Part shown: positions 1 through 9,276 of the stretch, one piece after another | Layout: every line of letters starts with the position of its first letter | How positions within the stretch are numbered: position 1 is the stretch's first letter | DNA from: an uncultured bacterium | Lineage (GTDB): Bacteria > Bacteroidota > Bacteroidia > Bacteroidales > Muribaculaceae | Reading direction: 5' to 3' | Length of the DNA stretch: 64,000 bases | Assembly (NCBI GenBank): GCA_905214735.1 | Contig: CAJMNI010000003.1 | Span: forward strand, 1-64,000 | Translations under genes and position numbers: made by a program | The notes under the pieces: model-generated | What the model was told of the DNA's origin: nothing | Database searches by the model: none | The model's input: the letters and a program-made list of their open reading frames with translations, nothing else

Positions 1-132
1 CCTTTTTGATGCTATTCCTGAATGATGTTGACAAATACGTTTTAGAGGAAAGTTAAGAATTATATGTCACCCGGCCAAACATTCCCGAATAAATTATTGC
101 AAATGTGTTGCATAACATATTTTCACGCTTAG

Positions 133-897
133 TCAGAACCGGAATTTGTGGAGGGTCAGGCGGCTGCCATCCCAGTGGGCGTAGCTGAAGGTCTTTATCC
201 ATTCGCCGAGAATCACTATCTCGGCCTTCAGTTCTTGTCCTTCCGATGAAACTGCCTTGACTTCATATCTCCTGAAGAGATGCAAATGGCCGTAGATGAA
301 ATAGTTGGTATCGGGATGATCGGCAAGATACTCTTTGCTGAATTCATTAACATTTGTCAGCATCCTTTCGGCATCTGCCTCGGAGGGACCTTCCATCTTG
401 CGCGAATGGCGACTCCAGTTGTAGGCGAAGGGGACAGTCCAGCGGGGATGTATGCCTGAAAAAAGCCGCTGGCAGACCCGGTTGCGGAAAAGTCTGCGCA
501 ACAGTTTGAATGATGGCTTCAACTTCCCTATTCCGTCGCCATGCGTCATCAGGAAGTGCTTCCCGTCGATCTCCTCGTCAAGATAGCCGTCAACGACTTC
601 CACGCCAAGTTCCGACGGAAGATAGTCGAAGATCCAGATATCATGGTTGCCGATAAACCATACGATTCTTATGCCGCGGTCATGGAGTTCGGCGAGCTTG
701 CCGAAAAATCTCACGAATCCACGCGGCACCACATAACGGTATTCATACCAATAATCAAGGATGTCGCCAAGCAGATAGATCACATCGGCGTCATCCTTAA
801 TCGAGTCGAGAAAGCGCACCACACGCATTTCCGACTCGCGTGAATCTTCAAAATAGGGAGCTCCGAGATGGAGATCACTTAAAAAATAGGCTCGCAA
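133..897 (-). CDS. lpxH: UDP-2,3-diacylglucosamine diphosphatase (LpxH-type metallophosphoesterase)
   Basis: Hydrolyses UDP-2,3-diacylglucosamine to lipid X in lipid A synthesis, at the cytoplasmic face of the inner membrane. Calcineurin-like motifs are visible in order: DLHLG (D8, H10), GDILD (about 44-48), GNHD (83-86), THGD (118-121) and a late YGHLH. These are the two-metal ligands of the family, and 254 aa is normal. The start is a TTG at 897. No ATG lies upstream before an in-frame stop, and the first internal Met (residue 24) falls after the essential DLHLG motif. A degenerate tandem array lies about 40 nt upstream. The gene is the last of a minus-strand run after the SufT-like gene. 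Function is inferred from family motifs. Confidence 0.88.
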   Translation of the reverse strand: MRAYFLSDLHLGAPYFEDSRESEMRVVRFLDSIKDDADVIYLLGDILDYWYEYRYVVPRGFVRFFGKLAELHDRGIRIVWFIGNHDIWIFDYLPSELGVEVVDGYLDEEIDGKHFLMTHGDGIGKLKPSFKLLRRLFRNRVCQRLFSGIHPRWTVPFAYNWSRHSRKMEGPSEADAERMLTNVNEFSKEYLADHPDTNYFIYGHLHLFRRYEVKAVSSEGQELKAEIVILGEWIKTFSYAHWDGSRLTLHKFRF

Positions 898-937
898 ATC
901 TAAAAGATTTATTCTCTATTTGGCAGCAGGATATTCC

Positions 938-1028
938 AGGCAGGATAATCAATCAGGAGAGTCAAGCAAGATCATCAGCTTGAGAAACAAGCGAGATAAT
1001 CAGGCAAGATAATCAAGCCGGGAATATC
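938..1028. repeat. degenerate 13-nt tandem array in the lpxH leader
   Basis: Seven imperfect units of 12-14 nt run head to tail. Examples are AAGCGAGATAATC at 989-1001 and AGGCAAGATAATC at 1002-1014. The last unit touches the stop codon of the SufT-like gene, and the array ends about 40 nt before the lpxH start. Similar arrays with other periods occur at 17779, 22546 and 56051. Confidence 0.7.
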
Positions 1029-1377
1029 AAAGGAAACCGAGCTCAAGCTTGGCCTCTTCCGACATCATGTCCTGGTTCCATTCCGGCTCGAATACAAGGC
1101 GGAGGTCAACCTTTTCAGGCCCCTTGACACTCATCAGCTTCTGCCTGACATCCTCAAGGATAAAATCGGCAGCCGGACAGGAAGGAGCCGTCAGCGTCAT
1201 GTCGACGTGAAGCGTCTTGTCTTCCTTCGTGTAGTCGATTTTATATATAAGCCCGAGGTCGTAGAGATTCACAGGAATCTCGGGGTCATAGACAGTCTTG
1301 AGCATGTCGACGGTCTGCGTCAGAATGCTCTGCTCATCGGGCTGTTCGCCGGAAACCGGCTTTTTTTCTGTTGCCAT
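1027..1377 (-). CDS. SufT/MIP18-like (DUF59) iron-sulfur assembly factor
   Basis: Small cytoplasmic protein of 116 aa, nearly all of it the MIP18/DUF59 fold. The hallmark segment DPEIPVNLYDLGLIY lies at about residues 31-45, and the TAPSCPAAD loop carries the conserved cysteine. Family members (SufT, PaaD, CIA2) help insert Fe-S clusters into target proteins. The first 20 residues are polar and variable. The start is an ATG at 1377. It sits 75 nt after the outer-membrane barrel gene on the same strand, so cotranscription is possible. Which client it serves cannot be read from the sequence. Confidence 0.8.
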   Translation of the reverse strand: MATEKKPVSGEQPDEQSILTQTVDMLKTVYDPEIPVNLYDLGLIYKIDYTKEDKTLHVDMTLTAPSCPAADFILEDVRQKLMSVKGPEKVDLRLVFEPEWNQDMMSEEAKLELGFL

Positions 1378-1452
1378 ATTCTCAGATATATTATTCTCCT
1401 CGTCAAAAGGCTTTGCTAAAGTTCTATTCGCTGACGACTTCGCTAAAGAGAA

Positions 1453-2061
1453 TCAGAAAAGGATAGCCGCGTCGATAAACCAGCCCTCGCTCCGGGCCGA
1501 GAAGTTGTCGAGCTTTTTGGTGCGGACATCGTAGGTCACGTCCCAGTTATATCCGAATGAAATCTGATATCTCTTCCAAACTTCGGCGCCGAGCGCGCAC
1601 CGCAGGCCAACCGAACCGAGCGGATTCTCCACGGCCTCGCACTTCGAATGCGCGAGATGGAAATTAAACACCGGTCCGCCATAGACAAACGGCGCGATAT
1701 AGTTTTCGATACCGTTCATCCGGGTCCATTTAAACCGCAGATTCAGCGGAATCTGAAGCGTGTGCATATAGAGATCGGTGGTGCCGATTCCCGAGGAAGC
1801 CCACACCTCTTTCTCGCCGAAATAGACCTTACCGCCCATCATCGAATAGCGCACCGCGAAATCGATGCCGAATCCGATGCCCGGAATCATCACCTCACCC
1901 ATCACACCGGCGTTGAAGCCCGGAAGCATTTCCGACGTGATGAGTTTCTGTTTCCAATGCCAAGTATTGAAATTCACGCCCACAGTCGGGCCCCAGCGAA
2001 ATTTCGCCGAGGCTCCGAATGCGACGCAAATGAGGAGTAGAGCTGCAAGTATTTTCTTCAT
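1453..2061 (-). CDS. outer-membrane beta-barrel protein (PorT/PF13568-like)
   Basis: Predicted small outer-membrane barrel of 202 aa. A Sec signal peptide (MKKILAALLLICVAFGASA) is followed by alternating aromatic and polar strands, and the chain ends with Phe (AILF), as is usual for outer-membrane barrels. It starts one nucleotide after the stop of the similar gene at 2063-2701, so the two are cotranscribed and look like diverged paralogues. The family is common in Bacteroidota. A role in type IX secretion (PorT itself) cannot be claimed from this sequence. Confidence 0.75.
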   Translation of the reverse strand: MKKILAALLLICVAFGASAKFRWGPTVGVNFNTWHWKQKLITSEMLPGFNAGVMGEVMIPGIGFGIDFAVRYSMMGGKVYFGEKEVWASSGIGTTDLYMHTLQIPLNLRFKWTRMNGIENYIAPFVYGGPVFNFHLAHSKCEAVENPLGSVGLRCALGAEVWKRYQISFGYNWDVTYDVRTKKLDNFSARSEGWFIDAAILF

Positions 2062-2062
2062 A

Positions 2063-2701
2063 TCAGAACATCCAGCCTACAGTCACTGTCCAGTAGTTGT
2101 TCTTTACTTTGAGTTTTGAAACTTCACCAAATGAATCGAGGGCATCGATGTGTTTTGCCACATTGTTCATACCCCAGGTATAGCCTGCGGTGACCTGCAG
2201 ATGCTTGATGAGCTCCACGCCGAGGCCGAGGTTCCAGCCCCACTGGCAGCTCTTGGTCTTCAGATAATCCTCGTCGCCTCCGACTCTGACAGCGAGTGTC
2301 GGACCGGTGTAGACATACGGGCTGATGATGCGCTCCACAGCGGGAAGCGACAGCTTATACTTCACATTCAGAGGAATCTCGATGAAATTGCGGCCTTCTG
2401 TTTTGGAGACTGTTTCATCGTCACCTCCAGGAAGATCGCTCATATCGACTCCGACTTTGGAATACATTCTCGAATACATCACCGACAGATCGACGTTGAA
2501 GCCTAACGGAAGACCGAGCTCCATTGTCGGGCCGACAGTGAAACCGCAACGGTTAGATGAATCGAACACATCTTTATTCAGCTTCATTTCGTCGACGTTG
2601 AGTCCGGCCTTGAGACCGAATCTCAGACCGATTGCGTTGGCCTGGAAGCATGTGAACAGAGCCACAACGAGGGTCGCGATTAAGATTTTTGACTTTTTCA
2701 T
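2063..2701 (-). CDS. outer-membrane beta-barrel protein (PorT/PF13568-like), first gene of pair
   Basis: Outer-membrane barrel of 212 aa. The signal peptide starts MKKSKILIATLVVALFTCF and is cleaved near QANA. Internal repeats of amphipathic strands follow, and the chain ends in a typical WMF. I place the start at the ATG at 2701. An open frame extends to 2737, but that codon lies upstream of the predicted -7 box (2726-2733), so it could not be transcribed from it. The gene is followed one nucleotide later by a second barrel gene. Substrate and role are unknown. Confidence 0.75.
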   Translation of the reverse strand: MKKSKILIATLVVALFTCFQANAIGLRFGLKAGLNVDEMKLNKDVFDSSNRCGFTVGPTMELGLPLGFNVDLSVMYSRMYSKVGVDMSDLPGGDDETVSKTEGRNFIEIPLNVKYKLSLPAVERIISPYVYTGPTLAVRVGGDEDYLKTKSCQWGWNLGLGVELIKHLQVTAGYTWGMNNVAKHIDALDSFGEVSKLKVKNNYWTVTVGWMF

Positions 2702-2725
2702 ATAAGGCTGTTTGATTTTACTTGG

Positions 2726-2733
2726 CAAAGTTA
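2726..2733 (-). promoter_or_regulatory. -7 box (TAACTTTG) for the barrel pair
   Basis: Matches the Bacteroidota consensus TAnnTTTG on the minus strand. The inferred transcription start is near 2722, about 21 nt before the ATG at 2701. No clean TTTG is present at -33. Confidence 0.55.
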
Positions 2734-2785
2734 ACAAAAAATAGTTATAAATTCCTAACCGCCGCCGTTTTTATGAAAAATTCAC

Positions 2786-2793
2786 TAAATTTG
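2786..2793 (+). promoter_or_regulatory. -7 box (TAAATTTG) for priA-bioAF(GC)
   Basis: Consensus -7 element; the inferred transcript starts near 2797 with a leader of about 80 nt to priA. The -33 region is T-rich but lacks an exact TTTG. This is the only consensus -7 element I see upstream of the four-gene block, and the following genes are 10 nt apart or overlap. Confidence 0.55.
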
Positions 2794-2876
2794 CAGTTGC
2801 TTGCCGACGAAAAGGCCCCCGAGAAATAAAAATATCAACCCCCGGGGCTCTGCGCCGGCCCCTTATCGATGCTGTG

Positions 2877-5345
2877 ATGACATCTTATGCCGAAATAATT
2901 CTTCCGCTCCCGATCTATTCCACGTTCACCTACTCGGTTCCCGATGATATAGAGGCCGATCTGCAGGTGGGCTCCCGCGTGCTCGTGCAGTTCGGCCGCA
3001 AGAAATATTACACCGGCATCGTCAGCCTTATCCATACCCGCACTCCCGACTATGAGGTGAAGCCGATAATGGCGCTTCTCGACCCCCGGCCGGTGGTAAG
3101 ATACCCCCAGCTGAAGTTCTGGGACTGGATCGCGGAATATTACCTATGTTCACCGGGCGAGGTCTACAAGGCTGCCGTCCCGACCGGTCTGAAGCCGGAG
3201 AGCGAGACCTTTGTCACCATCAACGACGACTACGAGCCTGAAGAGGGTTTCTCGCTCAGCGAACGTCAGGCCCTGATTATTGCCCTGCTTCAGGACAAGA
3301 AGCGGTTGCGCATCTCCGAGATCGAGGCGGAAACGAAAATGAAAGACACCGCCCGCATCATCAACTCAATGCTCGAGCACGACCTCATCGGCATCGACGA
3401 GAAAGTCGTGGAGAAATACAAGCCGAAGAAGGAGACTTTTGTCACCATCTGCGCCGACCGCGAGGAGCGCGACAAGGTCCACGGCTTCTTTGACCTCGTG
3501 CGCCGCTCGCAGCAGCAGGAACGCCTGCTCATTTCCTGGCTCGACATGTCGGGCTGGCTCGTGCGCAACAGCGAACTCCGCGACGTGAGCCGCCGCCAGC
3601 TACTCGAAGCGACCGGCGCCACCGCCGCCACTCTCAAACGGATGGAGGAGAAGGGAATATTCCGCATGGAGAAGCGCACGATCAACCGTTTCAACTCCGC
3701 CAAAGCATCAGCCGCCATCAACCTCTCCCCGCTCAGCGAGGCGCAGGCCTCAGCCTGCAATGAGATCACCGAGTCGATGCGCGCCAACGCCGTAACCCTG
3801 CTACACGGCGTCACCGGAAGCGGCAAGACCGAGATCTACTCCCACCTCATAGCCAAGACTCTCGAAGAAGGAAACCAGGTGCTCTATCTTGTGCCTGAAA
3901 TTTCGCTCACCACCCAGCTCACCGACCGCCTGCGCCGCATTTTCGGCGACCGACTACTGGTGTATCATTCAAAATTCTCCGACAACGAACGCGTCGACAT
4001 CTGGAAACGTCTCCTTTCCGGCAACGAACCGCTCGTGATTCTCGGCGTCAGGTCATCGGTGTTCCTCCCCTTCGCCCGCCTCGGCCTCGTGGTGGTCGAC
4101 GAGGAGCACGAAAGCAGCTACAAGCAATATGACCCGGCTCCGCGCTACAACGCCCGCGACGCCGCCACCGTCCTCGCCACTATGCACGGTGCAAAAGTGG
4201 TGCTCGGATCAGCCACCCCTTCTGTGGAGACATATTATAAAGCCCAATCGGAAAAATATGGCCTCGTCACCCTCTCCGAACGATTCCGGGGCGCCACACT
4301 CCCCTCCATTGAGCTTGTCAACATGCCGGAGCAGCGCGAGAAAAAGCTCAACACCGGCATCCTCTCCTCCCCACTCAAGCAGTCGATGAAGGCATCACTT
4401 GAGAAAGGGGGGCAGGCGATCGTGTTCCAGAACCGCCGCGGATTCGCTCCGGTGGTGGTATGCGGCCAATGCGGCTGGGTGCCGAAATGCGAGAACTGCG
4501 ACGTCTCGCTCGTCTATCACAAGAACTCGTCGCTGCTTCGCTGCCATTATTGCGGTTTCACCCGCGTGATCCCCACGGTGTGTCCGGCATGCGGACTTAA
4601 CGGCATCAACAAGTTCGGCTACGGCACCGAACGCATCGCGGAGGAAATCCACGAGCAGTTCAGCGACTACAAGGTGCAGCGTATGGACCTCGACACCACG
4701 CGCAACAAGGATGCCTATCAGGAGATTATCGAAGGATTCGCCGCCAAGAAAACCGACATTCTCGTCGGCACCCAGATGATTTCCAAAGGGCTCGACTTCG
4801 AGAAAGTCAACGTGGTGGGAGTGGTCAACGCCGACACGCTTCTCAATTTCCCCGATTTCCGCAGCAACGAGCGTGCGTTCAACATGCTTGCCCAGGTGGC
4901 TGGCCGCGCCGGCCGCCGCGACAGCGAAGGGAAAGTCATCATACAGACCTCGAAACCTCAGGACCCCGTGCTGCAGTTTGTCAAAGCGCATGATTATCAG
5001 GGGTATTACAAGGCCGAACTGGCCGAACGCAAGAAATATGGCTATCCGCCGTTCACCCGGGTGATCAACGTGTTTCTGAAAAACAAAGACCCGATGATGA
5101 TCGACCGGGCGGCAGTCACCCTCGCCCTCAGGCTGCGGGCCGTCTTCGGCGACCGCGTTCTCGGCCCCGAAAAGCCGTTTGTCTCCAGGGTGGCCACCTG
5201 GTATCTGCAGTCGATCATGCTCAAGGTGGAGGCCGGGGCGTCAATGAAGAAAGTTAAAAATATTTTGCGCGGAGTTTACGAGCAGATCGCCCAGACTCCC
5301 GAGATGAAGGGAACGATTGTCTATTACGACGTCGATCCCGTATAA
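2877..5345 (+). CDS. priA: primosomal protein N' (replication restart helicase PriA)
   Basis: Superfamily 2 3'-5' helicase that reloads the replisome at stalled forks. The N-terminal DNA-binding region comes first. Walker A GVTGSGKTE is near residue 311 and DEEH (Walker B) near 407. The zinc-binding insertion has paired CxxC motifs (CGQCG, CENC, CHYC, CPACG) at about residues 528-570, and conserved late helicase motifs such as QVAGRAGRR follow. The length of 822 aa is normal. A GTG at 2874 directly precedes the ATG at 2877, and I chose the ATG. bioA begins 10 nt downstream, so biotin genes probably share its transcript. Confidence 0.95.
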   Translation: MTSYAEIILPLPIYSTFTYSVPDDIEADLQVGSRVLVQFGRKKYYTGIVSLIHTRTPDYEVKPIMALLDPRPVVRYPQLKFWDWIAEYYLCSPGEVYKAAVPTGLKPESETFVTINDDYEPEEGFSLSERQALIIALLQDKKRLRISEIEAETKMKDTARIINSMLEHDLIGIDEKVVEKYKPKKETFVTICADREERDKVHGFFDLVRRSQQQERLLISWLDMSGWLVRNSELRDVSRRQLLEATGATAATLKRMEEKGIFRMEKRTINRFNSAKASAAINLSPLSEAQASACNEITESMRANAVTLLHGVTGSGKTEIYSHLIAKTLEEGNQVLYLVPEISLTTQLTDRLRRIFGDRLLVYHSKFSDNERVDIWKRLLSGNEPLVILGVRSSVFLPFARLGLVVVDEEHESSYKQYDPAPRYNARDAATVLATMHGAKVVLGSATPSVETYYKAQSEKYGLVTLSERFRGATLPSIELVNMPEQREKKLNTGILSSPLKQSMKASLEKGGQAIVFQNRRGFAPVVVCGQCGWVPKCENCDVSLVYHKNSSLLRCHYCGFTRVIPTVCPACGLNGINKFGYGTERIAEEIHEQFSDYKVQRMDLDTTRNKDAYQEIIEGFAAKKTDILVGTQMISKGLDFEKVNVVGVVNADTLLNFPDFRSNERAFNMLAQVAGRAGRRDSEGKVIIQTSKPQDPVLQFVKAHDYQGYYKAELAERKKYGYPPFTRVINVFLKNKDPMMIDRAAVTLALRLRAVFGDRVLGPEKPFVSRVATWYLQSIMLKVEAGASMKKVKNILRGVYEQIAQTPEMKGTIVYYDVDPV

Positions 5346-5355
5346 CTGAAATATC

Positions 5356-6702
5356 ATGAACCCAAATATCATGAACACGGAAAACAGCAATTTCGACGAT
5401 TTCGACAGAGAACATCTCTGGCATCCATACACATCCACCCACGACCCACTTCCGACCTACAAAGTAGACCATGCCGAAGGGGCGATCATCACGCTCGCCG
5501 ACGGCACGCAGCTGATCGACGGCATGTCGTCATGGTGGTGTGTGATTCACGGCTATAACCATCCCGTGCTCAACGAGGCGGCCAAACGCCAGATCGACCG
5601 GATGTCGCACGTGATGTTCGGCGGACTCACCCACGATCCTGCCATAGAGCTCGGCAAGCTTCTTCTGTCGATCCTTCCCCCGTCGATGGAGCATATTTTC
5701 TACGCCGACTCCGGTTCGGTGGCTACTGAAGTGGCGATGAAGATGGCCGTGCAGGCTTTCGACAACCCGAAAAAGAGCAATTTCGCAACCATCCGCAGCG
5801 GCTATCACGGTGACACATGGAACGCCATGTCGGTGTGCGACCCCGTCACCGGAATGCACGGTGCTTTCGGTCCGGCCCTACCGATCCGCTTCTTCGCCCC
5901 GGCTCCGCAATGCGGTTTCCGCGACGAGTGGGATCCCGCCGATTTCGAGCCGATGCGCAAACTTATAGAGGAGAACGCCGACTCGCTGGCCGCCGTGATA
6001 CTCGAGCCTATTGTGCAGGGCGCCGGAGGAATGCGCTTCTACCATCCGCAGTATCTGCGCGAACTGCGCCGCGAATGCGACCGCCACAACGTGCTCCTTA
6101 TCTTCGACGAGATCGCCACCGGTTTCGGCCGCACCGGCAAGCTCTTCGCCTGGGAACATGCCGGCGTCGAACCCGACATTATGCTCATCGGCAAGTCGAT
6201 AACCGGAGGCTACATGACTTTCTCCGCCGTAGCCACAACCCATCGCGTGGCCGACATGATTTCAAATTCGCAGTCGGGAGTGATGATGCATGGCCCGACA
6301 TTTATGGGCAATCCCCTCGCCTGCGCCATAGCGGTGGCATCAACCCACCTGCTCCTCTCAGAGCCATGGCAGAAGAGAGTCAGGGAGCTTGAGCAGATCA
6401 TGACCCGCGAACTCGAGCCGTCCCGCTCGCTCCCGTTCGTGAGGGATGTGAGGGTGCTCGGTGGTATCGGCGTGATCGAAGTCGAGCCTTATGTAGACTG
6501 CGGCGAGTTTCAGAAACATTGCATAGAGGAGGGCGTATGGATCCGCCCCTTCGGCCACAACGCATACATCATGCCCCCATACATGGCCGTCACCGACGAG
6601 CAACTTGTCAAGCTCTCCCGGGCGCTGATCAGTATTCTCAAGAAAATGTATATTCCTGCTGATAAAGGAGAAAGCAATAAAGGAGAGGTCGAAAAGAAAT
6701 GA
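5356..6702 (+). CDS. bioA: adenosylmethionine-8-amino-7-oxononanoate aminotransferase
   Basis: PLP-dependent class III aminotransferase that converts KAPA to DAPA with S-adenosylmethionine as amino donor, a late step in biotin synthesis. It shows the BioA N-terminal signature HLWHPYTS, the substrate motif MSSWW, the Asp motif [13 protein letters not shown], and the PLP lysine in GKSITGG (about K280). The length of 448 aa is normal. The start may be the ATG at 5356 or at 5371. The gene overlaps bioF by ATGA (6699-6702), which implies translational coupling. The C-terminal tail is Lys/Glu-rich and poorly conserved. Confidence 0.95.
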   Translation: MNPNIMNTENSNFDDFDREHLWHPYTSTHDPLPTYKVDHAEGAIITLADGTQLIDGMSSWWCVIHGYNHPVLNEAAKRQIDRMSHVMFGGLTHDPAIELGKLLLSILPPSMEHIFYADSGSVATEVAMKMAVQAFDNPKKSNFATIRSGYHGDTWNAMSVCDPVTGMHGAFGPALPIRFFAPAPQCGFRDEWDPADFEPMRKLIEENADSLAAVILEPIVQGAGGMRFYHPQYLRELRRECDRHNVLLIFDEIATGFGRTGKLFAWEHAGVEPDIMLIGKSITGGYMTFSAVATTHRVADMISNSQSGVMMHGPTFMGNPLACAIAVASTHLLLSEPWQKRVRELEQIMTRELEPSRSLPFVRDVRVLGGIGVIEVEPYVDCGEFQKHCIEEGVWIRPFGHNAYIMPPYMAVTDEQLVKLSRALISILKKMYIPADKGESNKGEVEKK

Positions 6703-7844
6703 CAACAGAGCATCTTGAAGCCTACAGCGGCATCCTTTCGCAATTCGAGAGCGAAGGACGACTGCGCCGCATCCCTCCCCATCGCGACCCGGGCCGTTTT
6801 TATGACCTGGCAACCAACGACTACATGGCTCTCGCCTTCCACGCCGACGAGTTCAAGGCCCGGTTTCTGAAGGAGAAGTCATGGCTACCCTTCTCTGCGT
6901 CGGCATCGAGGATGCTCGCCCTCTCCCAGGAGGCTTTCTGCAGCCTCGAAAACTTGCTCGGATCGCTCTATGGCCGTCCCGCCCTGCTTTTCAATTCAGG
7001 ATACCATGCCAATGTCGGACTGATCGGAGCGCTCAACGTGCCCGGCACACTCTTCCTCGCCGACAAGATGATCCATGCCTCGACCATCGACGGATTGTCT
7101 CAACGCAAATGCGAGTTCGAGCGCTGGCGCCATAACGACCCGGCCCACCTGCGCCGGCTATTGGAAAAACACCGCTCCGGCTACGACCGCTTTGTAGTGC
7201 TCGCCGAGTCAGTCTACAGCATGGATGGCGACACGGCACCGCTCGCCGAACTGGTTGCTCTCAAGCGCGAATTCGGCAATGTGATTCTCGTGGTCGACGA
7301 GGCCCACGGTTTCGGAACGAGAGGCGACCGAGGACTCGGGCTCTGCGAGGAAAAAGGTCTCACCGATGATATCGACATCATCGTTGGAACTCTCGGGAAA
7401 GCATGCGCGTCGGCGGGCGCTTTCATCGTAGCTTCACAACTCCTTCACGACTATCTTCTCAACACGTCGCGCCCGCTGATTTTCTCCACCGCTTTGCCGC
7501 CGATTGTGGCGGCATGGACCGAACTGATGGTTTCCCGCCTCGTGGAGATGAAGGCTGAACGCGAGCATCTTGCCGCCATGTCGGAAAGATTCCGCAAAGG
7601 TGTCGAGGAGATCACCGGCCGGGAATGCGCGTCGCGGTCGCAGATCGTACCGCTGATCACCGGAGACGCCGAAAAAGCTGTGGCGATTTCCCGACAACTG
7701 GAGGAGAACGGCGTGATCGCACTCCCCATAAGGCGTCCCACTGTCCCTCCCGGCGGCGAACGAATCCGTTTCTCGCTCAACGCCGATCTCACGGCCGACG
7801 ACATCGACCGCATTTTGACAATCATCAGAAAAGCTTCGAAATGA
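6699..7844 (+). CDS. bioF: 8-amino-7-oxononanoate synthase
   Basis: PLP enzyme of the alpha-oxoamine synthase family. It condenses pimeloyl-ACP (or pimeloyl-CoA) with alanine to give KAPA, the substrate of the upstream bioA product. Visible motifs are [20 protein letters not shown] and [13 protein letters not shown], with the PLP lysine at about residue 234. The length of 381 aa is typical. The start overlaps the bioA stop and the stop overlaps the bioGC start, both as ATGA, so the three genes form a coupled unit. Confidence 0.93.
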   Translation: MTTEHLEAYSGILSQFESEGRLRRIPPHRDPGRFYDLATNDYMALAFHADEFKARFLKEKSWLPFSASASRMLALSQEAFCSLENLLGSLYGRPALLFNSGYHANVGLIGALNVPGTLFLADKMIHASTIDGLSQRKCEFERWRHNDPAHLRRLLEKHRSGYDRFVVLAESVYSMDGDTAPLAELVALKREFGNVILVVDEAHGFGTRGDRGLGLCEEKGLTDDIDIIVGTLGKACASAGAFIVASQLLHDYLLNTSRPLIFSTALPPIVAAWTELMVSRLVEMKAEREHLAAMSERFRKGVEEITGRECASRSQIVPLITGDAEKAVAISRQLEENGVIALPIRRPTVPPGGERIRFSLNADLTADDIDRILTIIRKASK

Positions 7845-9223
7845 AAACTCAATTCCTGCGCAAGGATCCCGACAATACCCGACTGCTGCTCGTTTTTTCC
7901 GGCTGGAGCACTGCGCCTGCTTTCTATTCATCCCTCGTGAGGGATGGATGGGACCTCCTTGTGGTCTATGATTACGCCGACCTTACGCTCGACACCTCTT
8001 TTCTCGATGAATATTACACCGTCTATCTTCTTGCCTGGTCGTTAGGGGTTTACTGCGCCGAACTCACCCTTCCCGCTGAGAGGATTACCGCTGCATTCGC
8101 AGTCAACGGCACTCCGATGCCGGTAGATCCGCGATATGGGATTCCGCCGGCTATTTTTCAGGGAACGGCCGCCGCACTCGACCGCCGCAACCTCATGAAG
8201 TTCCGTCGCCGCATGATGCCCGATGCCGAAACTTTCGCCAACTATTTCCCCGACGACAGCAGCGACGACATTCCGGCGCTGAAAAAGGGGCTGGAAGAAA
8301 TCGCCGCCAACGAGGCAACAAACGAAACCGCCGCCGGCCGCCGGACGGCCCGCCTCCCCTGGACTCGCGCTTACGCAAGCGACGCCGACCGCATTTTCCC
8401 ACCGACAAATCTGCTCGCTTATTGGAAAGAGGAGCCGGAAGTGGAGCTTGTCAGAGTAAGCGGGGCGCACTGGATACCGCTGGGCGACATACTCGCCGCC
8501 GCCATCCCCGACACCGGGAAAGTCTCCCGCCGTTTTTCAAAGGCAGCCTCCTCCTACGACACCCACGCAATCGCACAGCACGCGGTGGCCGTAAGGCTCG
8601 CCCTGATGCTAAAATCGGCGCTCGACGCGACGCCTCAGACCCCGGATTGCCGCATTCTGGAAATCGGCTGCGGCACAGGCCTTTTCACCCGCGAATACGC
8701 CCGGTTCCTCCACCCGTCGGAAGCCTGCTTCGTCGACATAACCGACTGCGGGCCCTTCGGAATCGCCGGGAAGGAGACCTACGTGAAAGGTGACGCTGAA
8801 AAATGGATTGAGGATTTCAGGGGAAGCCTCGACTGCATCCTGTCGGCTTCGGCGATCCAGTGGTTTGCCGACCTCCCCCGCTTTATCGACAACTGCCGCA
8901 GAGCGCTCGCTCCGGGCGGGATATTCGCCGTCTCGACTTTCCTGCCCGGCAACATGGGGGAACTCGACACGCTGCGTCCCTCTCCGCTGATCTATCCACG
9001 TCTTGAAACGCTTCGCGACTGCATGGAGAGAAATTTCTCCGACATCAGGATCGAGACCGAGGATATTATCGTGGAATTCAAGTCGGTGAGGGAGATGCTG
9101 ATGCATCTGAAACATACCGGCGTAGGCGGTTCGGCCCCTTCGTCGGGCCGTTCGCTGAAGGATATGGCCGAACTCCACACCCTCACCTACCGCCCCGTCT
9201 GGCTCATCGGCCGCAAAAAATAA
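7841..9223 (+). CDS. BioG-BioC fusion: pimeloyl-ACP methyl ester esterase / malonyl-ACP O-methyltransferase
   Basis: Bifunctional 460-aa protein for making the pimelate moiety of biotin. Residues 1 to about 215 resemble BioG (DUF452), an alpha/beta-hydrolase with nucleophile Ser67 in AWSLG and a late GAHW histidine. It would cleave pimeloyl-ACP methyl ester. From about residue 228 (VSRRFSKAASSYD) it is BioC, a SAM methyltransferase with motif I ILEIGCGTG at about 272-280, which methylates malonyl-ACP to start the pathway. So the opening and closing enzymes of one pathway sit on one chain. The start at 7841 overlaps bioF; a longer open frame upstream is only bioF read in another frame. bioD and bioB are not in the window. 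Confidence 0.9.
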   Translation: MKTQFLRKDPDNTRLLLVFSGWSTAPAFYSSLVRDGWDLLVVYDYADLTLDTSFLDEYYTVYLLAWSLGVYCAELTLPAERITAAFAVNGTPMPVDPRYGIPPAIFQGTAAALDRRNLMKFRRRMMPDAETFANYFPDDSSDDIPALKKGLEEIAANEATNETAAGRRTARLPWTRAYASDADRIFPPTNLLAYWKEEPEVELVRVSGAHWIPLGDILAAAIPDTGKVSRRFSKAASSYDTHAIAQHAVAVRLALMLKSALDATPQTPDCRILEIGCGTGLFTREYARFLHPSEACFVDITDCGPFGIAGKETYVKGDAEKWIEDFRGSLDCILSASAIQWFADLPRFIDNCRRALAPGGIFAVSTFLPGNMGELDTLRPSPLIYPRLETLRDCMERNFSDIRIETEDIIVEFKSVREMLMHLKHTGVGGSAPSSGRSLKDMAELHTLTYRPVWLIGRKK

Positions 9224-9255
9224 GCTGTCTGAGATCCGCAAAAATCTCAAACAGC
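9224..9255. terminator. bidirectional terminator between bioGC and fdtB-like gene
   Basis: Inverted repeat GCTGTCTGAGAT...ATCTCAAACAGC (11 of 12 pairs) begins right after the bioGC stop. On the minus strand it is followed by TTATTTTTT, so it fits best as the terminator of the convergent aminosugar operon. It may serve both directions. Confidence 0.7.
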
Positions 9256-9276
9256 AAAAATTTCCTTTAATTGGCT

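Noticed and set aside
1387..1442. Possible fifth tandem array upstream of the sufT-like gene
   Set aside because: Only two CTTTAGC(G/A)AAG words about 27 nt apart are visible; too few to call an array.
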